Positions 9,045 to 17,561 of a DNA stretch of 64,000 nucleotides are shown piece by piece. The DNA lies in NCBI RefSeq assembly GCF_003590945.1, contig NZ_QYUK01000011.1:586001-650000 (forward strand). Reading direction: 5' to 3'. A program made the translations under genes and the position numbers. The stretch is from Oleomonas cavernae. GTDB lineage: Bacteria; Pseudomonadota; Alphaproteobacteria; Zavarziniales; Zavarziniaceae. The notes under the pieces are model-generated. The model worked only from the letters and a program-made list of their open reading frames with translations. It did not search any database and was not told the origin of the DNA. Each line of letters begins with the position of its first letter. Position 1 is the first letter of the stretch.

Positions 9045-9925
9045 CGGGTCAGCTCCCCGAGGCTGACCTTGAAGGTCCGCATCATCACGCCGATGAAGCC
9101 GATGCACATCAGCAGCAGCAGGAAGGCATAGGCCGCCCCCTGGTTCCAGTTCCCGCCTTCGAAGAACCAGTTGTAGATGATCTCGGTGAACCAGCGGCTG
9201 TTGGGCGAGCCCAGCAGGGACGGCACGGCATAGGAGCCGGCGGCCAGCATGAAGACCATGATGCAGCCCGTGGCGATGCCCGGCTTGGCATGGGGCAGGA
9301 CCACCCGGCGGTGGATCCGGCCCCAGGAGGCGCCCAGGTCTCGCGCCGCCTCGACCTGCGCCGGGTCCAGGCTTTCGATGGCGTTGTAGAGCGGGAAGAC
9401 CATGAACAGCAGATAGGCATAGACCATGCCGATCATCACGCCGGCGTTGCCGTCGAGGAACCGCACCGGTTCATCGAGAATGCCCAGCCAGACCAGCACG
9501 GCATTCAGGGGTCCGGCATAGGCCAGCACGATGTACCAGGCAAAGGTGCGCAGCACCTCGTTGATCCAGAACGGGATCACCAGCACCAGCATCAGCCGCG
9601 CGGCCTTCGGCCCCTTGAGCTCGTAGGCGAGGTGGAAGGCGATCGGGTAGCAGACCACCAGGGTGACCAGGGTTACCAGGGCCGAGGCGACGATGGTTTT
9701 CACGAAGATGCCGAAGTGGATCGAGTTCGCCCACAGCGTCTCGTAATTGCTCAGCGTGTAGACATCTTTCTCGGTGCCGATCTCGCTGGGCAGCAGATTG
9801 GGCTTGAACGAGAAATCGATCATCAGGATCTGCGGCAGGACGACCTGCATGACGATCCAGAACGCCACGATCAGCAGCATCAGCCCGCCCAGGGGCCAGC
9901 CATGCCGCTTGAACAGCATGGTCAT
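9041..9925 (-). CDS. Polyamine-type ABC transporter permease (PotB/PotH-like)
   Basis: The 294-residue protein has about six hydrophobic spans and the EAA motif EAARDLGASWGRIHRRV before its last spans, as in PotB/PotH. The start at 9925 (MTMLFKR) was chosen because it follows the ATPase stop by one base (TGACATG) and begins just before the first membrane segment. It pairs with the permease at 8250-9044 to form the membrane pore. The tight spacing indicates one mRNA for ATPase and both permeases. Confidence 0.92.
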   Translation of the reverse strand: MTMLFKRHGWPLGGLMLLIVAFWIVMQVVLPQILMIDFSFKPNLLPSEIGTEKDVYTLSNYETLWANSIHFGIFVKTIVASALVTLVTLVVCYPIAFHLAYELKGPKAARLMLVLVIPFWINEVLRTFAWYIVLAYAGPLNAVLVWLGILDEPVRFLDGNAGVMIGMVYAYLLFMVFPLYNAIESLDPAQVEAARDLGASWGRIHRRVVLPHAKPGIATGCIMVFMLAAGSYAVPSLLGSPNSRWFTEIIYNWFFEGGNWNQGAAYAFLLLLMCIGFIGVMMRTFKVSLGELTR

Positions 9926-9926
9926 G

Positions 9927-11000
9927 TCAGGCCTCCGCCGGCAGGGCGACCGCGTCCTCGACCCGGAACGAGACGGTGAAACGCTCGCCGGGTGCCACAC
10001 TCAGCGCGCTGCCGGAATTGGGCACCTGGACCAGGAAGGGGGCGCCATCGTCGAGGCGGGCGACCAGGTGGATATGGGCCCCCTCGAAGCTCGAATTCTC
10101 CAGGGTTGCGGTGACCCGGTTGGGGCCGCCGCCGTCGCCCAGGGTCAGGCGTTCGGGGCGGACGAACAGGCCCAGCTTCTCGCCCGCCTGCGGTTCGCGG
10201 GTCAGCCGCGCGCCCAGCGGGCCGAAAGCGGTTTCCAGCACCGCGAACTGCGCCTCGGTGCGCACCAAGGTGCCGGCGACGCGATTGGTCTCACCGACGA
10301 AGCCGGCGACGAAGGCGGTCTGGGGATAATCATAGAGTTCGCTGGGGCTGGCGATCTGCTCGATCCTGCCCGCCCGCATCACGGCGACACGGTCGGACAT
10401 GGCCAGCGCCTCGCCCTGGTCGTGGGTGATGTAGATAAAGGTGACGCCGGTACGCTTCTGGATCGCCCGGAGTTCCGCGCGCATGTGCTGGCGCAGCTTC
10501 AGGTCCAGCGCCGACAGCGGCTCGTCCAGCAGCAGCACCTGGGGCTCGACGGCCAGGGCGCGGGCGATCGCCACGCGCTGGCGCTGACCGCCGGAGAGTT
10601 CGGAGACTTTCTTGTCGCCCTGGCCGGGCAGGGCGATCAGCTCCAGCAATTCATCGGCACGCTTGCGCCGGTCGGCCTTCGACAGGCCGCGCACCTCGAG
10701 CCCGAAGGCGATGTTCTCGGCCACCGACATCAAGGGGAACAGGGCCAGGTTCTGGAAGATCATCGCGGTCGGCCGCTTGTTGGGGCCGATGCCGCGCATG
10801 TCCTTGGCGCCGATCGAGACGCGCCCCTCGGTCGGGTCCATGAAGCCCGAGACCAGCCGCAGCAGCGTGGTCTTGCCGCAACCCGACGGCCCGAGAAAGG
10901 AGAAGAATTCACCCGCCTGGATGGTAAGCGTCGCGTCCTTCACGGCAACGAAGTCGCCGAAACGCATGGTGACGTGATCGATCTCGACAGCGGCGGTCAT
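9927..11000 (-). CDS. Polyamine-type ABC transporter ATP-binding protein (PotA/PotG-like)
   Basis: The 357-residue protein carries Walker A (GPSGCGKT, near residue 37), signature LSGGQRQR, Walker B (VLLLDEPLSALD) and the switch His (YITHDQGEA), followed by a C-terminal TOBE domain (about 280-355) typical of the Pot/Mal subfamily. It powers import through the two permeases encoded immediately downstream. A family B palindrome (11034-11141) separates it from the substrate-binding gene, which could lower downstream expression relative to the binding protein. Confidence 0.93.
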   Translation of the reverse strand: MTAAVEIDHVTMRFGDFVAVKDATLTIQAGEFFSFLGPSGCGKTTLLRLVSGFMDPTEGRVSIGAKDMRGIGPNKRPTAMIFQNLALFPLMSVAENIAFGLEVRGLSKADRRKRADELLELIALPGQGDKKVSELSGGQRQRVAIARALAVEPQVLLLDEPLSALDLKLRQHMRAELRAIQKRTGVTFIYITHDQGEALAMSDRVAVMRAGRIEQIASPSELYDYPQTAFVAGFVGETNRVAGTLVRTEAQFAVLETAFGPLGARLTREPQAGEKLGLFVRPERLTLGDGGGPNRVTATLENSSFEGAHIHLVARLDDGAPFLVQVPNSGSALSVAPGERFTVSFRVEDAVALPAEA

Positions 11001-11033
11001 GCGGTACCCTTAGGTCAGGATGAACCCCTTAAT

Positions 11034-11141
11034 CGTCATGGCCGGGCTTGTCCCGGCCATCCACGTCGGCAAGCTGCCTCTTCCGTCAACGGGCTTGGCG
11101 GCGTCCCGACGTGGATGCCCGGCACAAGGCCGGGCATGACG
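11034..11141. repeat. Family B palindromic repeat (copy B1)
   Basis: The ends are inverted: CGTCATGGCCGGGCTTGTCC at the left and a matching GGGCATGACG at the right, with inner arms around ATCCACGTCGG and CCGACGTGGAT. It lies between the binding-protein gene and the ATPase gene of one transport operon. Other copies are at 37169, 41171 and 41346. Confidence 0.8.
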
Positions 11142-11181
11142 ATGAGACTTGGGCCGACGCCGAATGGCGACGGCCGGTTTC

Positions 11182-12324
11182 TTACGCCGCCAGGAACTTG
11201 TCCTGGTATTCGTTGCGCTTGCCGACGTACCAGGCGGCCTGGGCCGGCCACCACCACAGCTTGTCCAGCGCGTCCTTGGGATAGGCGTCGGCGAAGAACT
11301 TGCTGGCCGACTCGGGCAGGAACTTGTCGGCACCCTTGGCCACCGGGTTGAAGGCCAGGGGGGCGACATATTCGGCCGAGTTCTTGGGCTCCAGGAACCA
11401 GTTCATCCAGGCATAGGCCTGGTCGAGGTTGGCAGCCTTGGCCGGCACGCAATAGCCTTCAAGCCAGGCGAAGGCGCCTTCCTTGGGGGCGAGATAGCCG
11501 ACGTCCTTCTTTTCCTTGATCAGGGCGGCGGCGGTCTCGTCCCAGTTCTGGCCGATGGTGCAGCCTTCGACCAGGTAGGCCGCGGTCGCCTCATTGCCGT
11601 TCGACCAGAACTTGCCGATGTTGCCCTTGTGGGCGACGGCGAACTTCAGGATCTCGTCCCAGATCGCCTTCATCTTGGTCTCGTCGGCAAAGCCCTCCAG
11701 GAAGGGATGGGGCAGCTTGCCTTCGGCGTCGAGATAGCGGCCGACGCCGGCCAGGCCCGAATGGCCGCGCACCGAGACCTTGCCCTTGTACTCGTCCTTC
11801 CACAGGTCGCCCAGGGAGAAGCCGTATTCGATCGGTGCCTTCTTCTTGTCGAACAGGATCGCCTCGGTGCCCCAGTCGGCCGGCGACATGTAGCGCGCGC
11901 CCGTGCCCACGCCGGCCTTGCCGCCCGTGCCCGCGGCGGGGCCCGACAGCATGTTGTCGACCTTCAGCTTCTTCTCGTCCAGCGGCTGGACCAGGCCCAG
12001 CTCGACATAGTTGGCGACGCGGTCGACGGTCGGCATGACCACGTCGAAGCCTTCGCCGTTGGTCGCCTTGAGCTGGTTCAGCAGCTCGTCGTTGGTGCCG
12101 TATTCGGTCAGGGCCACCTTGATGCCGGTGTCGGCCTCGAACTTCTTCAGCAGTTCAGGGGTGAAGTGGGCGGACCAGGCGAACACGCGCACTTCGCCCG
12201 ACGAAGCCAGGGCGCGGCGGGAAACCAGCGCGCCTGCCCCGGCCACGAGGCCGACCGCGGCGGCGGATTTCAAAAGGGTACGGCGATTGAACGCCGCGGC
12301 TGCGGACAAGGTCTTGTCGATCAT
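11182..12324 (-). CDS. Extracellular solute-binding protein of polyamine ABC importer (PotD/PotF-like)
   Basis: The 380-residue periplasmic protein starts at ATG 12324. It has a Tat-like signal (NRRTLLKSAAAVGLVAGAG) with cleavage near residue 40, then a two-lobed type 2 binding fold with VRVFAWSAHFTPELLKKFE near the mature N-terminus and a Trp/Tyr-rich C-terminal part, as in PotD/PotF. It captures the substrate for the transporter encoded downstream. The long open frame continuing upstream of 12324 is not coding; it overlaps the EamA gene in another frame. Polyamine specificity is inferred from similarity and from the neighbouring ligase and aminotransferase. Confidence 0.9.
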   Translation of the reverse strand: MIDKTLSAAAAFNRRTLLKSAAAVGLVAGAGALVSRRALASSGEVRVFAWSAHFTPELLKKFEADTGIKVALTEYGTNDELLNQLKATNGEGFDVVMPTVDRVANYVELGLVQPLDEKKLKVDNMLSGPAAGTGGKAGVGTGARYMSPADWGTEAILFDKKKAPIEYGFSLGDLWKDEYKGKVSVRGHSGLAGVGRYLDAEGKLPHPFLEGFADETKMKAIWDEILKFAVAHKGNIGKFWSNGNEATAAYLVEGCTIGQNWDETAAALIKEKKDVGYLAPKEGAFAWLEGYCVPAKAANLDQAYAWMNWFLEPKNSAEYVAPLAFNPVAKGADKFLPESASKFFADAYPKDALDKLWWWPAQAAWYVGKRNEYQDKFLAA

Positions 12325-12515
12325 CTTGAGGTCTCCCCAACCTATTGGGCCATCGCATGTTACAGCGGCGATGGCGGACAATAGGCTGTTGCTGTGACCG
12401 CCGTGTGACAAGAAAATACTGCGTACCCGAGTGCGATTCTTATGCTGCGTCGCGGTATTTGTGGGATTACGACGCGCTCGTCGGATTTCTGAAACTGGTG
12501 CTGTGCCTTGGAAAA

Positions 12516-13439
12516 TCAGCGATCTCGCAACAGCACAATGGCCACCGCGACGATGATCATGGCCGAGGCCAGAATGCCGGTCAGGCTGAGCGGTTCGCCC
12601 GCTACGGCAGCCCCCAGGCACAGGGCGACGACGGGGTTGACGAAGCCGTAGGTCCCTACCCGTGCCGGCGTGGAGACCTTCAGCAGCCAGGTGAAGGCAA
12701 GGAAGCCGGCCAGCGAGCCGAACACCATCAGATAAAGCACTGCGGCCCAGCCGGCGGCCGAGGGCGGGGTGTCGATGAAGCTCGCGATGTCGCCGCGGCT
12801 CAGGGCCAGCAAGGCGATCAGGCCGCCGCCGAACAGGTGCTGAACGGCAGCGGTCGCAACCGTGCCCTGGGTCGCCTGCGGGGCACGGCGGGCAACGCCG
12901 GTGCCCAGGGCCCAGGAGGCCGCACTCACGATCAGCAGGAGGCAGTCGACGAGACCGACGGGCGGGCCGGCGTCCGAGGGGGCAAACAGCACGACGATGC
13001 CGGCAAAACCGATCAGCAAGGCGACCACGGTCACCGGGCGCGGCGCCCGCCCGCCGGGCAGCACCCAGTCGACGAAGGGGATGAGCAGGGGCACCAGGGC
13101 CATGATCACGGCCGCAATCCCCGACGGCACCCGTCCTTGCACCAGGGCCAGCACGCCATGGCCGCTGCCGAAGAACAGGATGCCGACCAGCGCGCAACGC
13201 CCGATCTCGCGCCCACGGGGCAGGGCAATGCCGATGGCCCGCGCCAGGATCAGCATGATCACCCCGGCGCTCAAGGTGCGCACGCTGATCGCTGCCAGCG
13301 GCGGAAATTCGCCCACGGCGATCTTGAGCGCCAGGTAGCTCGAGCCCCAGACAAAATAAATCGCGCCGAAGGCCAGCAGAACCAGCAGAAGCGGCGGCCG
13401 CGGGACAACATCGGCCGTCGCCGAAATGGCACTGGTCAT
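12516..13439 (-). CDS. EamA/DMT-family transporter
   Basis: The 307-residue inner-membrane protein shows ten hydrophobic segments in two tandem EamA repeats. The first begins with FGAIYFVWGSSYLALKIA, a hallmark of drug/metabolite exporters. The start at 13439 (MTSAIS) is supported by GGAGGAG about 8 bases upstream. It probably exports a small metabolite or amino acid, but substrate cannot be read from sequence. It is divergent from the FNR-type regulator, and the region between the two starts contains an FNR-like site. Confidence 0.88.
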   Translation of the reverse strand: MTSAISATADVVPRPPLLLVLLAFGAIYFVWGSSYLALKIAVGEFPPLAAISVRTLSAGVIMLILARAIGIALPRGREIGRCALVGILFFGSGHGVLALVQGRVPSGIAAVIMALVPLLIPFVDWVLPGGRAPRPVTVVALLIGFAGIVVLFAPSDAGPPVGLVDCLLLIVSAASWALGTGVARRAPQATQGTVATAAVQHLFGGGLIALLALSRGDIASFIDTPPSAAGWAAVLYLMVFGSLAGFLAFTWLLKVSTPARVGTYGFVNPVVALCLGAAVAGEPLSLTGILASAMIIVAVAIVLLRDR

Positions 13440-13597
13440 TTTGGGGAGCTCCTCCACCCCTGATCGAAGCCGATGGCGACCAGCACCGCAATCACCGCCG
13501 CTGCCATGGCCCCATGCCCGGATAGCAGGGCAGTGCTGCCAGCCGGTTGCCGGCAGGCGCTGCGCATTGCCGCAGGCAAGCGCAATCGAGGGCAAGA

Positions 13598-13611
13598 TTG
13601 ATCCATGTCAA
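13598..13611 (+). promoter_or_regulatory. Putative FNR/FixK box
   Basis: TTGATCCATGTCAA matches the FNR half-site pattern TTGAT-N4-ATCAA at 9 of 10 fixed positions. It lies 94 bases before the FNR-type regulator start and 159 bases before the EamA start, so it could serve autoregulation or control of the divergent gene. Confidence 0.5.
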
Positions 13612-13704
13612 GAGGTAGGGCGGCAATGTCAGGCACTCGCAGGGGGTGATCAGCGAGGATCGGCGGACATGGATCGGGTTCCAGCCTTCAGGAGCGAGAC
13701 GGGT

Positions 13705-14463
13705 ATGCACGGCGGTCTGGCGCGCCCAGCGTCGCGGCGCCCGCGCCCGGACACCAGGGTGTGCAGCCAATGCGAAGGCCGCGAGTTCAACATGTGCCGC
13801 GACCTCGACGCGGTCGAACTGGCGCAGGTCAAGGCCATCTCGACGCCGCTGCATCTCGACGCCGGGGCGACCCTGATCGAGGAAGCAGCGCCGGCCGACC
13901 ATGCCTTCAACCTGACCCACGGCGTCGCCAAGGCCTTCAAGCTGCTGCCCGACGGCCGCTGCCAGGTCACGGGCTTCTTCACGGCGGGCGACTTCATCGG
14001 CCTGTCGCGCGACGGCCTCTATCCCTACAGCGTCGTGGCGCTGACACCGCTTTCCCTGTGCCGGTTCGAACGGCCGCGTCTGCGCCCGCTGCTGGACGAG
14101 TGCCCCAAGCTGGGCCGGCAACTGTTGCGCATGATGACCGACGACTTGCTGATTGCGCAGGATCAGATGCTGCTGCTGGGCCGGCGAACCGCGCGGGAAC
14201 GGGTGATCTGCTTCCTGCTGATGCAGTCGGACCGAGCGGTCCGCCAACACCGGCCGGCCGACCTGATCGACCTGCCGATGACCCGGGGCGACATTGGCGA
14301 CTATCTCGGCCTGACCATCGAAACGGTCAGCCGGACCATCACCCAGCTCAAAGGGGAGGGCCTGATCGCGCTGAAGGGCCATCATGCCCTGGCCATCCTG
14401 GAGATGGATCGGCTGATGGAGGAATCCGGCCGGGACATGGGACTCGGCGATCCGGTGGTTTGA
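13705..14463 (+). CDS. FNR/FnrN-type oxygen-responsive transcription regulator
   Basis: The 252-residue CRP/FNR-family protein has an N-terminal cysteine motif C-X2-C-X7-C (RVCSQCEGREFNMC) and a fourth Cys in PLSLCRF in the beta-roll, so it should bind an oxygen-labile [4Fe-4S] cluster. The dimer helix and a C-terminal winged HTH follow (DIGDYLGLTIETVSRTITQL, recognition helix ETVSR). That is the FNR-specific E-x-x-S-R reading of TTGAT. The start at 13705 has AGGAG 10 bases upstream; ATG 13669 is an alternative. It likely activates genes at low oxygen, with the downstream USP gene as a plausible target. Confidence 0.9.
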   Translation: MHGGLARPASRRPRPDTRVCSQCEGREFNMCRDLDAVELAQVKAISTPLHLDAGATLIEEAAPADHAFNLTHGVAKAFKLLPDGRCQVTGFFTAGDFIGLSRDGLYPYSVVALTPLSLCRFERPRLRPLLDECPKLGRQLLRMMTDDLLIAQDQMLLLGRRTARERVICFLLMQSDRAVRQHRPADLIDLPMTRGDIGDYLGLTIETVSRTITQLKGEGLIALKGHHALAILEMDRLMEESGRDMGLGDPVV

Positions 14464-14552
14464 TCTGCCGCAAGGCCTGCAACTTTGATCCTCCTCCAGG
14501 CTTATCTCCAGTAAACTGATGGCCTCGGTGCCGCGATCACAAGGAGACGGCC

Positions 14553-15428
14553 ATGTCCTTCCGAAAGCTTCTGGTTCCGGTCGAACGGCCGAAGACAGCC
14601 CGGACGGCCCTGCGCTATGCCTTGGAGCTGGCGCGGGAGTTGGACGCTCATGTCGAGGTCTTTCATCCCCAACTCGACCCGGCGATGGTTCTGCCGCCGG
14701 TTTTCGACGGCCTCTCGGGCATGGCCTACGCGCCCGAGTTGCTGGCCCAGGCACAAAAAAGTGCCGATGACCTTCATGCCGAGATCAAGGCCATGATCGA
14801 AGGCGAACTGGCCTCGCTCGGCTGCTCGGACATCGCGCGCGGCCACCGGGCTGGTTTCTCGATATCGTTCGAAACGGCGATCGGGCCGCCCGAGCGGCTG
14901 GTCGCGCGGCGGGGGCGGATCGCCGACGTGACGATCGTGGCCCGGGCACCCCACGGCAGCCGGGGCGAGACCGATTGCCTCGCCGGCGCCCTTTGGGCCA
15001 GTGCCCGGCCGGTCATCCTGGTGCCGGGCGCCGAAGACAGCTTTTCCGCCAACGGCAAGCGCCCGGAGCGTATCGTCGTCGCCTGGAACGGCAGCGCCGA
15101 AGCCTCGCGGGCGATCGCGGCGGCCCTGCCCATGCTGGTGCAGGCCGTGGCGGTCGAGATCCTGACCATCGACAACGCGGTCGACCGCGAGGCGCTGGAC
15201 CGGGTTCGCGACTATTTCCTGACCCACGGCATCGAGGTGACGGGCAAGAGTGTCGCCTCGAACGGCGAGACCTTGGCCAAGGTCCTGCTCGACCGCGTGG
15301 TGGAGCGCGAGGCCGACATGATCGTGATGGGCGCCTACACCCACAGCCGGCTGCGCGAATACCTGCTGGGCGGCCTGACCCAACAGGTGATGGACGGCGC
15401 CCCGGTACCGGTACTGCTGGCGCACTAG
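14553..15428 (+). CDS. Tandem universal stress protein (UspA family)
   Basis: The 291-residue protein contains two USP modules, about residues 1-155 and 170-291. The second ends with VMGAYTHSRLREYLLGG, the usual USP beta-strand and ATP-loop region. Start ATG has AAGGAGA 7 bases upstream. USPs with two domains often belong to low-oxygen or stress regulons, and this one sits 89 bases after an FNR-type gene in the same direction. The last 44 bases of this gene are repeated almost exactly at 16225-16268, on the far side of a toxin-antitoxin module. Confidence 0.9.
   Translation: MSFRKLLVPVERPKTARTALRYALELARELDAHVEVFHPQLDPAMVLPPVFDGLSGMAYAPELLAQAQKSADDLHAEIKAMIEGELASLGCSDIARGHRAGFSISFETAIGPPERLVARRGRIADVTIVARAPHGSRGETDCLAGALWASARPVILVPGAEDSFSANGKRPERIVVAWNGSAEASRAIAAALPMLVQAVAVEILTIDNAVDREALDRVRDYFLTHGIEVTGKSVASNGETLAKVLLDRVVEREADMIVMGAYTHSRLREYLLGGLTQQVMDGAPVPVLLAH
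15385..15428 (+). repeat. Left copy of 44-bp direct repeat (3' end of usp gene)
   Basis: This 44-base segment encodes the last residues of the USP protein and its stop. It matches 16225-16268 at 42 of 44 positions, in the same orientation, and together they bracket the TA module. Confidence 0.85.
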
Positions 15429-15478
15429 ACACGCACACGATCCGCAGGGTCGGGATTGATGAATCTTGCGAAATATGC

Positions 15479-15504
15479 GAATAATTCTCCTATTGAGAAT
15501 ATTC
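15479..15504. promoter_or_regulatory. Putative TA operator (inverted repeat)
   Basis: GAATAATTCTC and GAGAATATTC form an imperfect inverted repeat 17 bases before the antitoxin start in a locally AT-rich patch. Antitoxins of this kind usually bind such palindromes to repress their own operon. Confidence 0.5.
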
Positions 15505-15521
15505 ACCCCGCGAGTGACGCC

Positions 15522-15770
15522 ATGAAGACCTTTTCCACCGTCGACCTGCTGAAGGATCTGCGGACGGTCATTTTCGCCGCTGCCAAGAGCCCGGTCTCCA
15601 TCACGCAGTATCGCAAGCCGAGGTTCGTTCTGATGACGGTGGAAGATTACGAGCGGATCACCAATCGCGACCCCAGGAAAGCCTACGCGATCGAGGAGAC
15701 GCCCGACGAGTTGCGCGCTTTCATGCTTGGTGAAATCGACAAGGTTCTGGGCGACGACGATGCGCCATGA
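15522..15770 (+). CDS. Phd/YefM-type antitoxin
   Basis: The 82-residue protein matches the Phd/YefM pattern: an N-terminal beta-hairpin/helix DNA-binding part (STVDLLKDLRTVIFAAAKSP then VSITQYRKPRFVLMTVEDYE) and an acidic C-terminal tail that would wrap the toxin. The start at 15522 (MKTFST) fits the family N-terminus. A longer in-frame start at 15456 would place the operator inside the gene. It overlaps the toxin gene by 11 bases, which is typical for coupled antitoxin-toxin translation. GC content of the leader is lower than the neighbours, as expected for a mobile module. Confidence 0.8.
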   Translation: MKTFSTVDLLKDLRTVIFAAAKSPVSITQYRKPRFVLMTVEDYERITNRDPRKAYAIEETPDELRAFMLGEIDKVLGDDDAP

Positions 15771-16182
15771 GCTGCCGCGGGGCTCGGTCATCCGATACCC
15801 GTATCTCTGGCGCCGGCAGCGGACTCAAGGCGAGACGGAAGGACGCAAGGAGCGCCCGGTCTGCCTGGCCATTACCGGCGAACTGCGCGGTTCGACGGTC
15901 CTGATCCTGCTGCCAATTTCGGGCACGGCGCCATTGGCTGACCAGGTAACCCTGGAGATTCCTCAGTTGGAGCGTCGCCGCGCCGGCCTCGATGAGACGA
16001 AGCCGGCCTGGATCACCATGTCGGAATACAACTTCGACATTGCTGAAGCCTCGTTCTATTTCGATCCGTCGAGCAAACCGATGGGGCAGTTCAGCGACGC
16101 ATTCCTCAAGCAGATCTACCGGTTGCTGCGGAAATACCTGGTCGATCCCAAGGCCCGTGTCGATCGCACACAAACAGATTGA
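15760..16182 (+). CDS. Putative PemK/MazF-like toxin
   Basis: The 140-residue protein starts at 15760 (MRHELPRGSV), inside the antitoxin gene. GSVIRYPYLWRRQ followed by GRKERPVCLAI resembles the first strands of the MazF/PemK SH3-like barrel (G-x-V-x-x-x-x and R-P-V patterns), and TVLILLPISG resembles the second half. The region EYNFDIAEASFY and the helical C-terminal FLKQIYRLLRKYL are not typical of short MazF toxins, so this may be a diverged branch. If correct it would be a ribosome-independent mRNA endonuclease neutralised by the upstream antitoxin. Position and overlap support the toxin call more than sequence identity does. Confidence 0.65.
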   Translation: MRHELPRGSVIRYPYLWRRQRTQGETEGRKERPVCLAITGELRGSTVLILLPISGTAPLADQVTLEIPQLERRRAGLDETKPAWITMSEYNFDIAEASFYFDPSSKPMGQFSDAFLKQIYRLLRKYLVDPKARVDRTQTD

Positions 16183-16224
16183 TTGGCAAGTCTCCGCCTA
16201 CGGGCCGGCCTCAATTGCACCAGG

Positions 16225-16268
16225 AGGTGATGGACGGCGCCCCGGTGCCGGTGCTGCTGGCGCACTAG
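16225..16268 (+). repeat. Right copy of 44-bp direct repeat (usp 3' remnant)
   Basis: This segment repeats the last 44 bases of the usp gene, including the TAG stop, with two A-to-G differences. There is no open usp frame leading into it. The 840-base offset between copies spans exactly the TA module. Confidence 0.85.
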
Positions 16269-16318
16269 GCCGGCGATTGGCAGGGCAGAGATCCATAACG
16301 TGGACCTGCCCGCGGTGG

Positions 16319-17197
16319 TCACAGGTGGCGGCGCTGGCGATACTGCTGGGGGGTCTCGCCCAGGTGGCGTTTGAAGACCAGTGAGAAATGGCTCTGGCTG
16401 GCAAAGCCGATCTGGTCCGCGAGTTCGGCCAGTTGCACGCTGGTGGATTGCAACAATACGCAGGCCCGGTCGACCCGCGCCCTGGTGATGAAGGCATGGG
16501 GGGTCATGCCGAATTCCGACTTGAAGAAGCGGAACACATAGGACGGGCTGACGTCGAACAGCCGGGCGATCTCGTCGACCTCGATCGAGCGTTCTATGTT
16601 TTTCTCGATGAATTCCAGCAGGGCGGCCTTGCGGAACGACTGCCGGCCGCTGGAGGGCTGCACGGCTGGCGACTGGCGCAACGCCTTCACCTCGAGGTGA
16701 CTGCACAGGGCGTCGGCCAGGGCCCTGATGTGGTTGGGGCTCAGGCCATCGCCCGTGCGTTCCAGTTCGTTCGCCACGGCAAGGCCCAGCGCAAGCGACA
16801 GTGGGTCTGCGACGGCGAATTGCAACTCGTCGATGAACACAGCCGGTGCCATCAGCGCGCGCGCCGGCCCGGAAGGAATGAACTGCACGGTCAGCAGATC
16901 GAGTTCGCCGTTGATCTGCCAGGCGATGCGGCGGCCTGCCGGGATGAACTGGGTGGAGCCCGGCGCGGCATCGCGCTCCGACCAGCGGTCGCCCACCCGG
17001 TACCGGGTGCCGGCCTTGCCGCCCAGCAGCACGGCGACAGCGCAATGCGCCAGGGGGGCCATGTCGAAAATGCCGACGTGCTTGCGCCAATGGCCGAGCA
17101 TCGCGGGGCGGTCACCGTCGATCACATAGCGCGCGACGGGCTCGGTCGACAGGGCGTGACGGACATAATCGAAATCGCGCTGAAACAGCTCCAGCAT
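16319..17197 (-). CDS. AraC-family transcription regulator
   Basis: The 292-residue protein has an N-terminal cupin-like sensing region (about 1-170) and a C-terminal double HTH domain (about 190-288). The second HTH is QLAELADQIGFASQSHFSLVFKRHLG in outline, with the classic F-S-x-x-F-K-R ending. The start at 17197 (MLELFQ) follows GGGGGAAGG; GTG 17209 is possible. It is divergent from the DUF1329/DUF1302 genes across a 364-base gap and is the obvious candidate regulator of that pair. The ligand is unknown; such pairs respond to lipids or aromatics in other bacteria. Confidence 0.88.
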   Translation of the reverse strand: MLELFQRDFDYVRHALSTEPVARYVIDGDRPAMLGHWRKHVGIFDMAPLAHCAVAVLLGGKAGTRYRVGDRWSERDAAPGSTQFIPAGRRIAWQINGELDLLTVQFIPSGPARALMAPAVFIDELQFAVADPLSLALGLAVANELERTGDGLSPNHIRALADALCSHLEVKALRQSPAVQPSSGRQSFRKAALLEFIEKNIERSIEVDEIARLFDVSPSYVFRFFKSEFGMTPHAFITRARVDRACVLLQSTSVQLAELADQIGFASQSHFSLVFKRHLGETPQQYRQRRHL

Positions 17198-17561
17198 GCC
17201 TTCCCCCACTTGGTGAGCGATCTTTCGTGCCGCCCGTTACCCGCACGGTAGGGGAACGCGACAGAAATATGAAAAACTTAGTTCAGCCCTGTGAGAGATT
17301 CTGAACCATTCCGGCTGCTATTCCTCCATCCCGAGTGGTTCGCGGAGGAGAGACACGCTCGCACGGAGCCAACGCATTGCGCTGCGTCGGCTCAGGGGAG
17401 CGCTTTTGCCTGAGGGCAGAAAAGTAACATTACAAGTATCAATCGGCCGTTCGCGCGGAATGGCCGCTGTCATGGCATGTGTTTCTTGCCAGGGCGAAGC
17501 TTTGCCCGAAGTCGTCCGGGCCATAAAAACGGCTGTCAGAAAAACGGTTGGGGGATTGGAG
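17198..17561. other. Divergent intergenic region, AraC/DUF1329
   Basis: This 364-base gap has no convincing gene. It includes an AT-richer stretch (about 17255-17310) near the araC start and another (about 17415-17445) upstream of the DUF1329 gene, where the promoters probably lie. A start near 17406 would extend the DUF1329 frame but adds a non-signal N-terminus and was not accepted. Confidence 0.5.

Noticed and set aside
11182-13491. A 769-codon frame that seems to fuse an exporter-like region to the solute-binding protein
   Set aside because: The upstream half is out of frame with the true EamA gene, and the binding protein has its own start and signal peptide at 12324.
15456-15521. Longer antitoxin N-terminus
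   Set aside because: It would include the operator palindrome and does not match Phd/YefM proteins.
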